A stretch of DNA of 64,000 nucleotides, from positions 558,001 through 622,000 of the forward strand of contig NZ_AP022568.1 of assembly GCF_010727605.1 (NCBI RefSeq), in the 5' to 3' direction. Position numbers and translations under genes: made by a program. Source of the DNA: Mycobacterium simiae (GTDB taxonomy: Bacteria; Actinomycetota; Actinomycetes; Mycobacteriales; Mycobacteriaceae). The notes under the pieces were generated by a model that was not told the origin of the DNA, ran no database searches, and saw only the letters and a list, made by a program, of their open reading frames with translations. Below are positions 40,029-50,344 of this stretch, in pieces. The number at the start of each line of letters is the position of its first letter. Within the stretch, counting starts at the first letter, position 1.

Positions 40029-43000
40029 TTAGACCCCTCGGGCTCCGGTCAGCCTGGCTATCCATGCCCGGGAGTCCGAGGGGTCTATTACATCGTCGAG
40101 TTCGAACGTCGACGCGGCACGCAAGGCTTTGCCGTGCTGGTAAGCCGCGGCGACGAGCCGGCTGAAAAGCTGTTCCTGCTCGGCGGGGCCGCCCGCGGCT
40201 GCCAGCTCTTTGCTGAAGCCCAGCCGCACCGCGCCTTCGAGTCCCATGCCGCCGATCTCGCCCGTCGGCCACGCGACGGTGAATTGTGGGGCGCGAAACG
40301 AACCGCCCGCCATGGCCATCGCACCAAGCCCATAGCCCTTGCGCAAGATGATCATTCCGATCGGCACGGTCAGGTGCGCACCGACCACGAACATCCGGCC
40401 GAACCGGCGGACTGTCGCGCGTTTCTCCGAATCGGGCCCCACCATGAATCCCGGTGTGTCGCACAAGGAAATCACCGGCAGTCGAAACGACTCGCACAGC
40501 GTAAGAAAGTCGCTGGCCTTGTCGGCCGCATCGGCGTCGATCGCGCCGCCCAGATGATGACTGCTGTTGGCGAGCAATCCGTATGCCACCCCCTCGACGC
40601 GGACCAGCGCGGTGACGATGCCCACGCCGTAGTCGGGCCGCAATTCGAGCACCGAGCCGACGTCGACGATCGACTCGATGGCGCGTCGCACGTCGTAGGC
40701 ACGTAATCGGTGCTCCGGCACCACTTGTCGGGCCAGCCGCGGATCGGGTGCCGACCAATCGGCAACGCGGCCTTGAAAATAGGACAAATATTGCTTGGCC
40801 AGGGACACCGCATCCGCTTCGTCGCGTGCCACCAGGTCCACCACGCCGTTGTGGCGCTGCACGTCGATCGGCCCGATCGCTTCCGGCGGATACACTCCCA
40901 ACCCGCCGCCTTCGATCATCGCCGGCCCGCCCATGCCGATGTTGGCGTCGGGCGTCGCGATGATCACGTCGCACACCCCCGCGAGCGCCGCATTACCGGC
41001 GAAACAACGTCCGGAGACGATCGACACCAACGGCACCCGGCCACGCAATCCCGCCAGTACCCGGAAGGTCGGCACGTCCAGTCCGGCCGCGCCGCCGACG
41101 TCCGTGTCGCCCGGTCGGCCACCGCCACCTTCGGCGAAAAGCACTACGGGCAAGCGTCTTCGGGCGGCCAGCTCGAACACACGGTCCGTTTTGGCGTGAT
41201 TGCGCATACCTTGCGTTCCGGCGAGCACGGTGTAGTCGTAGGAGACCACCACCGCCCCGGCCGCCGCCGGCCCGAACCGGTCGGCGCCGATCGTGGCCAG
41301 GCCTGCGACCAGGCCGTCGGCGGGCGTGTTGGCGATGAGGTCCGCTTCGGAGCGGCGGCTGCGCTGCGCTGCGATGGCCAACGCGCCGTACTCGACGAAG
41401 CTGCCCGCGTCGACCAGATCGGCGATGTTCTCTCGTGCGGTGCGGCGGCCCCGCTGGTGTCGCTTGGCCACCGCCGCTGCCCTGCCCTCGTCGAGCGTCA
41501 GCAGATGGCGCTGTCGGACCTCCTCGAGGTCCGCCCTGGGCCGATCGAGATCGACTGCCGCGCTGGTCGATTCGCCATCCAAGCCGGCGCCGGTGCGGAC
41601 GAACACCAGCAACGGATCACCGGTGCCGACGACCTGACCCGCGGCCACCAGATTCCGCACCGTGCGCAGGGCATCCGGTGCAGCGAGCACATGGTGCATC
41701 TTCATCGCTTCGAGTAACACCAACTGTTCGCCGGGATCGGCCTCGCTGCCCTGCGCCGCGATCTCGACCACGGTGCCGGCCAGCTGCGCGCGCAGTGCTT
41801 CCTCCCCCGGATGCAGCTCGACGGCGGGCATCGCGGTGTCGTGCACGTGGGACAGCGCGGCGGCGGCCAGCTCGGGAAGCTTGTCGTCGAGGAAATCCGT
41901 CGTCACCACTCCCGACTGAAGCTCAACGTCTGACAACAGCTCCCGTAGGAAATTCAGATTCGTGCGAACACCCTCGACATCGAACTCCGCCAATGCGGTT
42001 CGCGATTTGCGCAGCGCCGCCGGGAAGGACGCTCCGTGCACATGGGTGACCACCTTGGCCAGCAAGGAGTCGTACCGCGCGGTCAACGCCAGCCCGGTCC
42101 GGCCGTGGGTGTCCACCCGAACCCCCGGGCCGGTCGGCGGGCCGAACACGGTCAGGGTTCCGGATGCGGGTGCCACGGCCCCGTCCGCCGACAACGTTTC
42201 GGTGTTGACTCGGGTTTGTATGGCGATACCCCGCGGCGCGGCGGGCTCGCCGATCACCTCGTCACCGTCGGACGCAATTCCAGGCGGTAGGCCCAGTTGA
42301 TAGTAGGAAGCGCCACCGGCGATCGCGAGCTGCGCAGCCACCAGGTCGACGCCGGTGGTCTCCTCGGTGATTGTGTGCTCGACCTGGATGCGCGGGTTCA
42401 CCTCGAGGAAGACGAATTCTTCACCGCGGACCATAAATTCGACCGTGGCGAGGCCACGGAGTCCTACTCGGCCGCACAGCCGGGCAGCGGCCAGATGCAA
42501 CTCGCGCCGCAACGCCTCCGAAAGGCCTTGCGCAGGCGCAATTTCAACGAGCTTTTGATAACGGCGCTGAATACTGCAATCACGGTCGCCGAGGGCCAGC
42601 GCGTGCGTGCGGGGCCCGGCAGCCGCCGCCACGACTTGCACCTCAATGTGCCGTGCGCCCGCGAGCAACGCCTCGGCGAATACCGCGGAGGTGCCGAATC
42701 CCAGCCGCGCCTCCGCCGCGCACCGGCGGTAGGCCCCGTCGATCTGCTCCGCGCTGTCCACTCGACGCATGCCGCGCCCGCCGCCACCGGCCAACGCCTT
42801 GATCATCACCGGTCCGGGCTGCGCGGCGAAGAACGCGTGCACGTCCTCGACCGTGCTCGGCCCCTCGGTCGCGGGCAGCACCGGTACACCGGCGGCCATC
42901 GCGGCAGCACGCGCCGAGGATTTGTTACCGACCATGTCGAGGACCTTGGCATCGGGTCCGACGAACGTGTGCCCGGCGGCCGTGCATGCGCGGGCGAAAT

Positions 43001-43259
43001 CGCCGCTCTCGGAAAGGAAGCCGTAACCCGGATGGATCAGCTGTGCATCCGCGTTCGTGGCCGCCGCCAGTATCGACGACTGGTCGAGATAGGCCTGCGC
43101 GCCGGTACCCGGCAGCCCGATTGCTTCGTCTGCTGCATGCACATGCGGGCTGTCGCCATCGTCCTCGGCATAGACCGCGACCGTTGGCAGTCCCACTTCA
43201 GCGGCAGTACGCATGATCCGCAGGGCGATTTCGCCGCGGTTGGCGATCAACAGGGTCAT
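40029..43259 (-). CDS. Single-chain long-chain acyl-CoA carboxylase
   Basis: This 1,076-residue polypeptide joins the biotin carboxylase, biotin carrier and carboxyltransferase parts of an acyl-CoA carboxylase. The biotin carboxylase domain (about 1-445) shows KALAGGGGRGM and FLEVNPRIQVEH. The carrier domain holds the biotinyl lysine (residue 520) in LLEAMKMHH. The two-part carboxyltransferase runs from about 575 to the end (LCDTPGFMVGPDSEKRATVR). The one-chain design fits the long-chain acyl-CoA carboxylase characterised from M. avium subsp. paratuberculosis, which forms a homohexamer (recalled). It overlaps the upstream ligase gene by ATGA, so an acyl chain could be activated and then carboxylated. 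Confidence 0.9.
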   Translation of the reverse strand: MTLLIANRGEIALRIMRTAAEVGLPTVAVYAEDDGDSPHVHAADEAIGLPGTGAQAYLDQSSILAAATNADAQLIHPGYGFLSESGDFARACTAAGHTFVGPDAKVLDMVGNKSSARAAAMAAGVPVLPATEGPSTVEDVHAFFAAQPGPVMIKALAGGGGRGMRRVDSAEQIDGAYRRCAAEARLGFGTSAVFAEALLAGARHIEVQVVAAAAGPRTHALALGDRDCSIQRRYQKLVEIAPAQGLSEALRRELHLAAARLCGRVGLRGLATVEFMVRGEEFVFLEVNPRIQVEHTITEETTGVDLVAAQLAIAGGASYYQLGLPPGIASDGDEVIGEPAAPRGIAIQTRVNTETLSADGAVAPASGTLTVFGPPTGPGVRVDTHGRTGLALTARYDSLLAKVVTHVHGASFPAALRKSRTALAEFDVEGVRTNLNFLRELLSDVELQSGVVTTDFLDDKLPELAAAALSHVHDTAMPAVELHPGEEALRAQLAGTVVEIAAQGSEADPGEQLVLLEAMKMHHVLAAPDALRTVRNLVAAGQVVGTGDPLLVFVRTGAGLDGESTSAAVDLDRPRADLEEVRQRHLLTLDEGRAAAVAKRHQRGRRTARENIADLVDAGSFVEYGALAIAAQRSRRSEADLIANTPADGLVAGLATIGADRFGPAAAGAVVVSYDYTVLAGTQGMRNHAKTDRVFELAARRRLPVVLFAEGGGGRPGDTDVGGAAGLDVPTFRVLAGLRGRVPLVSIVSGRCFAGNAALAGVCDVIIATPDANIGMGGPAMIEGGGLGVYPPEAIGPIDVQRHNGVVDLVARDEADAVSLAKQYLSYFQGRVADWSAPDPRLARQVVPEHRLRAYDVRRAIESIVDVGSVLELRPDYGVGIVTALVRVEGVAYGLLANSSHHLGGAIDADAADKASDFLTLCESFRLPVISLCDTPGFMVGPDSEKRATVRRFGRMFVVGAHLTVPIGMIILRKGYGLGAMAMAGGSFRAPQFTVAWPTGEIGGMGLEGAVRLGFSKELAAAGGPAEQEQLFSRLVAAAYQHGKALRAASTFELDDVIDPSDSRAWIARLTGARGV

Positions 43260-44788
43260 CGAAGTGGGTCGCCCCAGTGCACTTCACCGCGCAGCTTGGC
43301 CTTTAGCAATTTGCCACCGGCATTGCGCGGCAACGCTTCTGACACGACTGAGACGTACTGCGGGATTTTGTAGTCGGCGAGCTGCCCGCGGCAGTGCTCG
43401 AGGACGGCGGCCACATCGATGGGCGTCTCACCGCCGACCAGCACGGCTCCGACCTTTTCGCCCAGGACGTCATCGGGCACCGCCAGCACACACGCGTCGG
43501 CGACCGTCGGCGCGGCCAACAGGACGGCTTCGACTTCGACGCTGGACACATTCTCGCCGCCGCGATTGATGATGTCCTTGAGCCGGTCGACGATGTACAC
43601 GCGGCCCGCGTCGTCGAGCCGCACCACGTCGCCGGTGCGCAGCCAGCCGTCGACGATGGTATCCGCGGTGGCCTGCGGCCGGTTCCAATATCCGGTGGTC
43701 AGATTGGCGCCGCGGGCCACCAATTCGCCGACGCGCGGATCGTCGCCGTCCGGGATCAGGCCGAGCTCGACCGAGGGCACCGCGTATCCGACCGAGTCGG
43801 CGTGGTCGATGGCGTCGTGATCGGGCAGCACGGTCATCAGCGACGCGGACTCGGTCATGCCATAACCGTTGAACACCGTGGCCTGCGGAAAGGCGTCTTT
43901 CACCGCCCGCACCAGCGAGGGCGCGATGGGCGCGCCGCCGTACCCCACCCAACCCACACCCGACACGTCGGTGCTGCCGAACTCCTTGTGCCGCAGCAGC
44001 AGGGCATAGACGGCGGGGACGGTGACCATCAGCGAGATCCGCTCGGCCGCCAGGGTGGCGATCAGCAGGTCGAGGCTGAGAGTCGGCATTATCACCGCCG
44101 TTCCGCCGAGCCGCGCGGCGGCCAAGAGCTGTGAGTTGCAACCGGTCACGTGGAACAGCGGCACCGAGATCAGGGTGCGCAGGTCCGCACCGCGGCTGGT
44201 GGACAATCCCACGCACCGATTCGTGTTCTCGGTGTTGGTAATGAACGCCTCGTGCGTCGTCGGCACCCCTTTGGGGCGCCCCGTCGTCCCCGACGTGTAA
44301 AACAGCGCGGCAGTGTCCGCGCGTTGGAGTCCCTCGATCACGAATGGTCGATCGTCGGGTAGTGGTGCACCCGCGGCCAAATCCACCCGGGCACCGGCGT
44401 CGGAGAGTACGAACTCGACCTCGGGCTGCGCCGAACGCGTATTGACCGCCACCGCAACGCCGCCGGCCATCACCGCGCCCCAGAAAGCCAGCACCCAATC
44501 GATTCCGGCCGGGTAGCGCACCGCCACCCGGTCGCCCGGCCGCACGCCGGCCGCGCGCAGCCCGCCGGCCACCCGCGCGGCGCGGTCCCACAACTGCCGA
44601 TAGGTCAATCGGCCGGCGCCGACCTCCACCACCGCCTCCCCGTCCGGATGGCTCGCCACGTGAACGGCGAGCATGTCCAGCAGCGTGGCGGGCACATCGT
44701 CATAGCGGGGGACGCCGTCGAGATCCCGGGATACGCCCGCCGTCGAGAACGGGTTATGGTTGCGCGGAACCCCAATCACTGGAAGCAT
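43256..44788 (-). CDS. Fatty-acyl-CoA ligase (FadD family)
   Basis: The 510-residue AMP-binding enzyme activates an acid to its CoA thioester. The phosphate loop is FYTSGTTGRPKGVPTTHEA, the adenine motif NGYGMTESAS, and the hinge region DRLKDIINRGGENVSS. The catalytic lysine lies near the end in NAGGKLLKAK. It is coupled by ATGA to the acyl-CoA carboxylase and divergent from a thioesterase. This arrangement suggests supply of substrate to the carboxylase. Confidence 0.9.
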   Translation of the reverse strand: MLPVIGVPRNHNPFSTAGVSRDLDGVPRYDDVPATLLDMLAVHVASHPDGEAVVEVGAGRLTYRQLWDRAARVAGGLRAAGVRPGDRVAVRYPAGIDWVLAFWGAVMAGGVAVAVNTRSAQPEVEFVLSDAGARVDLAAGAPLPDDRPFVIEGLQRADTAALFYTSGTTGRPKGVPTTHEAFITNTENTNRCVGLSTSRGADLRTLISVPLFHVTGCNSQLLAAARLGGTAVIMPTLSLDLLIATLAAERISLMVTVPAVYALLLRHKEFGSTDVSGVGWVGYGGAPIAPSLVRAVKDAFPQATVFNGYGMTESASLMTVLPDHDAIDHADSVGYAVPSVELGLIPDGDDPRVGELVARGANLTTGYWNRPQATADTIVDGWLRTGDVVRLDDAGRVYIVDRLKDIINRGGENVSSVEVEAVLLAAPTVADACVLAVPDDVLGEKVGAVLVGGETPIDVAAVLEHCRGQLADYKIPQYVSVVSEALPRNAGGKLLKAKLRGEVHWGDPLR

Positions 44789-44826
44789 GCCCGCTCCTTA
44801 CTATTCGGTGTCCTATCGTGAGAGCG

Positions 44827-45660
44827 GTGACGATCGCGGATTCCGCCATCATGCCCGAGGCATTCTTCACTGTCGACGGCGGCTCCTACGTTCCCGGACC
44901 GATGACCCGCGGGCCCTGGGGGGCGGCGATGGGTGGCCAAATCGTCGGCGGCCTGTTGGGTTGGGGCATAGAACAATCGGGCCTCGATCCCCATTTCCAG
45001 CCCACCCGCTTGACGGTGGACCTGTTGCGGCCGGCGCTGCTGCTGCCGGTCCAGATTCAGACCTCGGTGTTGCGCGAAGGGCGGCGCATCAGGCTGCTCG
45101 AGGCGACGCTGATCCAACGCGACACCATCGTCGCCCGCGCCAGTGCGTTGTTCCTGCGCCGCGGTGCACATCCCGATGGTCAGGTGTGGTCGGCTCCGGT
45201 CGAGATGCCGCCGCTGCCGACCCGCCACGACGGCTTCCCGGCGGACATGCCGTTTCATATCTGGGGATACGGCGCCACACTCGAAGGCAGTCCCGGCATC
45301 GCCGCCGGCGAGTGGCAACAGTCCCATGCCCAAAAGTTCGCGTGGGCCCGGCTGTTTCGCCCGATGGTCCAGGGCCATCCGCTGACACCATTCACCCGCC
45401 TGGCATTCGTCGGCGACATCACCAGTTCGGTCACCCATTGGGGCACAGGCGGATTGCGTTACATCAATGCCGACTACACCGTCACCGCCAGCCGACTGCC
45501 CGACGGCGAATTTCTGGGGCTGGCCGCGCAAAACCATTACGGCACGGCAGGTGTGGCCACCGGCACCGCAACGCTGTTCGACCGCCACGGCCCGCTCGGT
45601 GCCAGCTTCGCGACGGCCGTCGCTCAGCCCGCCGACGCGTTCAACCCGACCCATACCTAG
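44827..45660 (+). CDS. Acyl-CoA thioesterase, double hot-dog type
   Basis: The 277-residue protein resembles TesB-like thioesterases: WGAAMGGQIVGGLLGWGIEQ and PTRLTVDLLRPAL in the first half, and FVGDITSSVTHW and YINADYTVTASRLPDGEFLGLAAQNHYG in the second. It would hydrolyse acyl-CoA. TATCGT (44814-44819) ends 7 bases ahead of GTG 44827 and there is no Shine-Dalgarno, so a leaderless mRNA from this GTG is likely; GTG 44818 and ATG 44851 are alternatives. It shares a 38-base divergent promoter region with the ligase-carboxylase pair. Confidence 0.82.
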   Translation: MTIADSAIMPEAFFTVDGGSYVPGPMTRGPWGAAMGGQIVGGLLGWGIEQSGLDPHFQPTRLTVDLLRPALLLPVQIQTSVLREGRRIRLLEATLIQRDTIVARASALFLRRGAHPDGQVWSAPVEMPPLPTRHDGFPADMPFHIWGYGATLEGSPGIAAGEWQQSHAQKFAWARLFRPMVQGHPLTPFTRLAFVGDITSSVTHWGTGGLRYINADYTVTASRLPDGEFLGLAAQNHYGTAGVATGTATLFDRHGPLGASFATAVAQPADAFNPTHT

Positions 45661-45844
45661 TCGCTTTGCCGGCGCCCTAGCGCTAACCCTCTGCACGCGG
45701 CAGACATTGGGGCTATGCTGCTGTGCACCAGCCGCCGAACGGGTCTGCACAGCCGCAGCGGGGGGACCGTCACGGCGGCGGGTGGACATTCCCTGGGAGG
45801 GGAAGGCGCCATGCGCATGCGCTATGACCCGCTAACCCCTTGCC

Positions 45845-45865
45845 GCACCGTCGCTGCGACGGTGC
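45845..45865 (+). terminator. Strong stem-loop before the cyclase gene
   Basis: GCACCGTCG-CTG-CGACGGTGC forms a perfect 9-bp stem with a 3-base loop. It lies 23 bases ahead of the cyclase GTG and 185 bases behind the thioesterase stop. There is no U-tract, so it is either a non-canonical terminator for the upstream gene or a structured leader element of the cyclase mRNA. Confidence 0.45.
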
Positions 45866-45887
45866 CCGCTGCAAGGTGGCCCGCCTC

Positions 45888-48800
45888 GTGACTACGCCGA
45901 TTCTCGACCTCGACGGCCGTCTGATCGACCGGCAGCAGGAGCTGACCGAACTTCGAAATGCGGTGGAAGCGGCGGGCCGCATCGGGGGCGGCTGCTTCCT
46001 GCTCGACGGCGCGCCGGGGGTGGGCAAGTCGACGCTCACCCAGGCGCTCGGCGCCGACGTCTCCGGGCGCGGGTGCGTATTCGCCTACGGGAGGTGCCGG
46101 GACGGGGCGCCCGCACCGTACTCGGCGTTGTCCGACGCACTCAGTGCGATCTTGCGTGGCATGCGGGCCACCGGGCCGGCCGAGCGCGATCGGTGGCGCG
46201 CCGACATCGTCCGCGAGATGTCCGGGTTCGCGGGTATTCTCGCCGAACTCGTACCCGAACTGGCACCGCTGCTGGGCGAACCCTCGGCTGTCGCGGACCT
46301 GGACGCCGCGGATTCGCGCCGCCAACTGCACCGCGCCGTGATCCGCCTGCTCTGCGCGACCTCGGAGTATCGAACCGTCGTGTTGGCGGTCGACGACTTG
46401 CAGTGGGCCGACCGGGACACGCTGCTGCTGCTGGGCGAGCTCTTGACGGTGTCGCTGCGCAACGTCTTGGTCCTGGGTGCCTATCGCACGGGTGAGTTCG
46501 ATCCGGTCGCGGCGGGCATCACGTCGGAAAACCTCACCACTTTGCACCTCGAACCGCTGGCCCCCGACGCTATCGAGGAGCTGCTGGCAGACGTCTGCGG
46601 CCGGAGCATGGAACTGGGCGATGTCGCGACCGAGTTCCACCACCGCACGGGCGGCAACCCGTTGCAGCTCCGTCAGCTGCTCTACCGCGCCCAGCGCGAA
46701 GGCGCGCTCGTCCGGATCGGTCCGGGTGGTCATGCGAGTTGGGACCTGCGGGTGCTCACGTCGATCGAGGTGTCCGCCACGACCGCGGAGTTCCTGGGGC
46801 GCTACCTCGACCAGCTGCGCCCCACCGACCGGGACGTGCTGAGTTCGCTCGCGTGCATCGGCGGTGAGTTCGACCTCGACGACGCGACAGCCGCGGCGGC
46901 CCGGTCCCCCGACGTCGTGGCGCACGCCGTGTGGGCATGTCTGGAACTGCGGTTGCTCGACGCCCTTGACGGCGGCGGCCAGCGGATCAGCAATGCGATC
47001 AGCCGCGACGCCCGATACCGCTTCAGTCACGACCGGGTGGCCGAGGCGGCGCGCGCGGGCGTATCGCAGGACGACATGCGGGCCGTTCACCTGCGCATCG
47101 GTCGACGGCTGCTCGCAGGTGGGGACGACCGCCTGTTCGAAGCCGCACGCCACATCGGCATCGGCGGTCTGGGGCTCATCGGCGACATCGAACGCATCAC
47201 ATTCGTCGGCGTGGTGCGGCGGGCGGCGCAAAAGGCCCGGGCGCAGGCGTCCTTCCCGTTGGCTCTCGGGTACTGCCGCAACGCTTTGCAGCTGCTCGGG
47301 CAATCCCGCTGGACCGAACACTTCGAGTTGTCCCGGGAGCTGCAGCTCGACGCTGCCGACGCCGCGTTGCTGGTCGGCGATGTGGACGCGCTCAACGCGC
47401 TGCTCGACGAGGCCGAACAGATCCTGAACGAACCCGCCGACCGCGCTCGTATCGCTCATTTGCGACTCAAAGGGCGGGTCGCGCAGAACCGGCTGCGTGA
47501 GGCGCTCGAGATCGGCCTTCAGGCGCTCGACGAACTCGGCGAACCGGTGCCGCATGACGCGGGCAAGCCACGCATTGGCTATGCGATCGCCCGAATGATG
47601 TTGACGACTCACCGCTGGAGCACCGAGCGGCTACTGCAACTGCCGCACTGCGATGACCGCCGGGTCGTCGAGATCCACCGGATTCTTCTCGAACTGCGCA
47701 ACATGTCCTACCTCGTCCGGCCCAACCTTTTTCCGCTGATAGTCCGAAAGCAACTCGACCTCACGCTGGCCCATGGCCACACTCCGTCGTCGCCGCTGGT
47801 TATCGGCGGTTACGGGATTGTCCGCGTCGTGCTCGGTGACCTCGCGGGCAGCCAGCGATTCGGCGAGGTCGGCATGCAGCTGGCCCAGCGACCGGAATTC
47901 CGCGAAGCGCGACCGCAGACGGTATTCACCCACCTGGGCTACATCCGGCATTGGCGCCACCCGCTGCGCGACGGTTTGGGCGAGCTCCGTGACGCCGTCG
48001 AGGAAGCGCTCGACCAAGGCGACCAAGAATATGCCGGGTTTCTACTCGCCTGCCTGCTCGCCCAGTCGTTCTGGGCCGGCCGGCCACTGGCCGAAATCGA
48101 TGCTCTGGCAAGCTCTCTGATCCCCCACACGCGGTCGCAGCCGGTGCCCACCGCGCTCTGCCAAGCCATGCAGCAGCTTTGCCTCAACCTGATGGGCCGC
48201 ACCGCCGATCCCTTCCTGCTTGCCGGCGAGAGCGGTTACGACGAGCGGGATGTGGTGCCGGCGGCCCTGCGTGAGGGCGACGAAGTCGCCTTGGGCGTAG
48301 CGGCGACCATGAAGCAAGGGCTGCACTTCTGGTGCGGCGATTACGCCGGCGCGGTCGCCGCCACCCCGGAGGCGATCGAACATCTCGGCGGCCTCACCGG
48401 CACGGCCGCGTCACAACTGGTCTACCTGGCCGGCGCCCTCAGCATGATTCAGTGCGCACCGCGGGACGTCTCGACGGTCCACTTCGTGCGCCACGCATTG
48501 GCCTTGCACCGCAAGTGGGCCGCGGGTGCACCCGACAATTACGCCGCGGCGCACGCCCTGATCCAGGGTGCCTGGGCGCGAACGCGAGGCCGACACGCCG
48601 AAGCGGAGCGCTGTCTGCACCGAGCGATCGAGCTCGCCGAAAAGAACCAGCTGCCAACGATCAGTGCGTGCGCCCATGAACAGGCTGCCGCTCTCTACGC
48701 CGACACCGGGCCTGCGACGCTGCGTGAGCACATGCTGCGTTCGGCATACCAGCGCTGGCTCAATCTGGGCTTCGCGGTGCGAACGGATCGGCTTGCGCGG

Positions 48801-50243
48801 CAACATCCTTGGCTCCTCCGGCGCGATCTGACGGGTTCGGGTGGGATCGACCCGGTGGGCGCGCATCAACTGCTGCACGCATTATCGAAGGCGCGCACCC
48901 CGGACGGTTTGGCCAACATCGTGCTGGGCTCGGTTGCCGACACGACCGGTGCGGGGCGAGTCCTGTTTTTGACCGGGGACGCGGAGAACCTGTCGGTGCG
49001 CGCCGTCAACGACCACGGCAACATCACGACCGTGGACGGCCCGTGGACCGAAGTGTGCTACGACGGGGACGCCGTGCGCCGCGCGTTGGACGCCGGCTCC
49101 GCGCTGATCGTCGCTGCCGGGTGCGTGCAGCCGGGCGGCCGTTCCGCGGCACCCGATGCGCACCGGCCGGTTACGCCAGTGGCGCCGTCGTTACTCATTG
49201 TCCCAATCACGGTGCAGGACAGCATCGTTGGCGTAGTCTATGCCGAGCAGGAGGTGTCCGGACGCAGCTTCGACGCCAACGACGAGCGGGCGGTCACCTT
49301 CCTCTGCGCCCAGGCCGCCGCTCCCCTGTGGAACTTCCAGCTCGAGGCAAGACTGCGGGCCGCCGACGAATACCGACAGTCGTTGATGGACGTGCAATCC
49401 AGATTCGTGCCTAACGAACTGCTGCGCATCCTCGACATCGACGACCTTCGCCGCGTCCGCGCCGGCTATCGGGTGGAACGCGAAATGACGGTGCTCATCA
49501 GCGACATCCGCGGCTACACCACCATGATCGAGGACATGAACGTCGCCGAGGCGGGCAACCTGGCGATGGGCTTTTTACGCGCCGTCGAGCTCCCGATCAT
49601 CAGTTATAACGGCATGATCCAAGACGTGCGCGGCGACGAAATCGTCGCCGTGTTCGAGTCCGAATCCGATGCCGTCCGCGCCGGATTGGGCATGCTGCGC
49701 TCCTTGCGTGAGCACAACGAGGAGCGCAGGGCGCTGGGCTCCCAGGAGTTGCGGGCGGGCATCGGCATCAATACCGGCGCGGTGGCGGTCGGGCTGGTCG
49801 GCGGGGTCAACCGGATGGTGCTCACCATCATCGGTGACGCGGTGAACCTCGCTGCCCGCATTGAAAGCACCAATAAACGCTACGGCTCCGCGTTGCTCAT
49901 CTCCGACCGGACCTACCAGCGCATCGCGGCCTCGGAGCGGTTCGATGTTCGTCGCATGGAGCGCGTCATGGTGGTCAACCGGCGTCGACCCGTGACGATT
50001 TACGAAGTGTACGACGAAGATTCGGCCGTACTGCGTGCCGCGAAGCGCGCGGCGCAGGCCGAGTTCGACGAGGCCTTCGCGCTGTTCGACGCGGGCGACG
50101 TCGACGGAGCGCGCGCCGCGTTCGAACGATGCCGCGAGTTGTTGCCGGAGGATCCCGTCGCGCCGCTGCATCTGGCGCACTGCGACGCGGTGGCGCGCGG
50201 GGAGATGACCCCTGGTCAAGAAATAGCGCTGCTGAACAAGTAG
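45888..50243 (+). CDS. Giant AAA-ATPase/GAF/nucleotidyl cyclase regulator
   Basis: The 1,451-residue protein has an N-terminal AAA domain with Walker A GAPGVGKST (about residue 42) and Walker B VVLAVDDLQWAD. A long helical, TPR-like region follows, then a GAF-like domain (about 1000-1150) and a class III cyclase domain (about 1195-1385). The tail is helical. The cyclase keeps both metal aspartates (LISDIRGYTT and VRGDEIVAVF) and the Asn/Arg of VNLAAR. The usual substrate-lysine position reads Asp. GTG 45888 follows AAGGTGG; ATG 45840 is possible. It lies 101 bases ahead of the encapsulin-like operon on the same strand and could control it. Confidence 0.88.
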   Translation: MTTPILDLDGRLIDRQQELTELRNAVEAAGRIGGGCFLLDGAPGVGKSTLTQALGADVSGRGCVFAYGRCRDGAPAPYSALSDALSAILRGMRATGPAERDRWRADIVREMSGFAGILAELVPELAPLLGEPSAVADLDAADSRRQLHRAVIRLLCATSEYRTVVLAVDDLQWADRDTLLLLGELLTVSLRNVLVLGAYRTGEFDPVAAGITSENLTTLHLEPLAPDAIEELLADVCGRSMELGDVATEFHHRTGGNPLQLRQLLYRAQREGALVRIGPGGHASWDLRVLTSIEVSATTAEFLGRYLDQLRPTDRDVLSSLACIGGEFDLDDATAAAARSPDVVAHAVWACLELRLLDALDGGGQRISNAISRDARYRFSHDRVAEAARAGVSQDDMRAVHLRIGRRLLAGGDDRLFEAARHIGIGGLGLIGDIERITFVGVVRRAAQKARAQASFPLALGYCRNALQLLGQSRWTEHFELSRELQLDAADAALLVGDVDALNALLDEAEQILNEPADRARIAHLRLKGRVAQNRLREALEIGLQALDELGEPVPHDAGKPRIGYAIARMMLTTHRWSTERLLQLPHCDDRRVVEIHRILLELRNMSYLVRPNLFPLIVRKQLDLTLAHGHTPSSPLVIGGYGIVRVVLGDLAGSQRFGEVGMQLAQRPEFREARPQTVFTHLGYIRHWRHPLRDGLGELRDAVEEALDQGDQEYAGFLLACLLAQSFWAGRPLAEIDALASSLIPHTRSQPVPTALCQAMQQLCLNLMGRTADPFLLAGESGYDERDVVPAALREGDEVALGVAATMKQGLHFWCGDYAGAVAATPEAIEHLGGLTGTAASQLVYLAGALSMIQCAPRDVSTVHFVRHALALHRKWAAGAPDNYAAAHALIQGAWARTRGRHAEAERCLHRAIELAEKNQLPTISACAHEQAAALYADTGPATLREHMLRSAYQRWLNLGFAVRTDRLARQHPWLLRRDLTGSGGIDPVGAHQLLHALSKARTPDGLANIVLGSVADTTGAGRVLFLTGDAENLSVRAVNDHGNITTVDGPWTEVCYDGDAVRRALDAGSALIVAAGCVQPGGRSAAPDAHRPVTPVAPSLLIVPITVQDSIVGVVYAEQEVSGRSFDANDERAVTFLCAQAAAPLWNFQLEARLRAADEYRQSLMDVQSRFVPNELLRILDIDDLRRVRAGYRVEREMTVLISDIRGYTTMIEDMNVAEAGNLAMGFLRAVELPIISYNGMIQDVRGDEIVAVFESESDAVRAGLGMLRSLREHNEERRALGSQELRAGIGINTGAVAVGLVGGVNRMVLTIIGDAVNLAARIESTNKRYGSALLISDRTYQRIAASERFDVRRMERVMVVNRRRPVTIYEVYDEDSAVLRAAKRAAQAEFDEAFALFDAGDVDGARAAFERCRELLPEDPVAPLHLAHCDAVARGEMTPGQEIALLNK

Positions 50244-50344
50244 CGCACTACTTCAGTTTGCCAACTTTGGGGAATTACTTGCGCACGTGCCGATTGTGTC
50301 TGCATGATTTGAGGACAATCGGGGGCCGTCAAGGAGTGGCAGCC

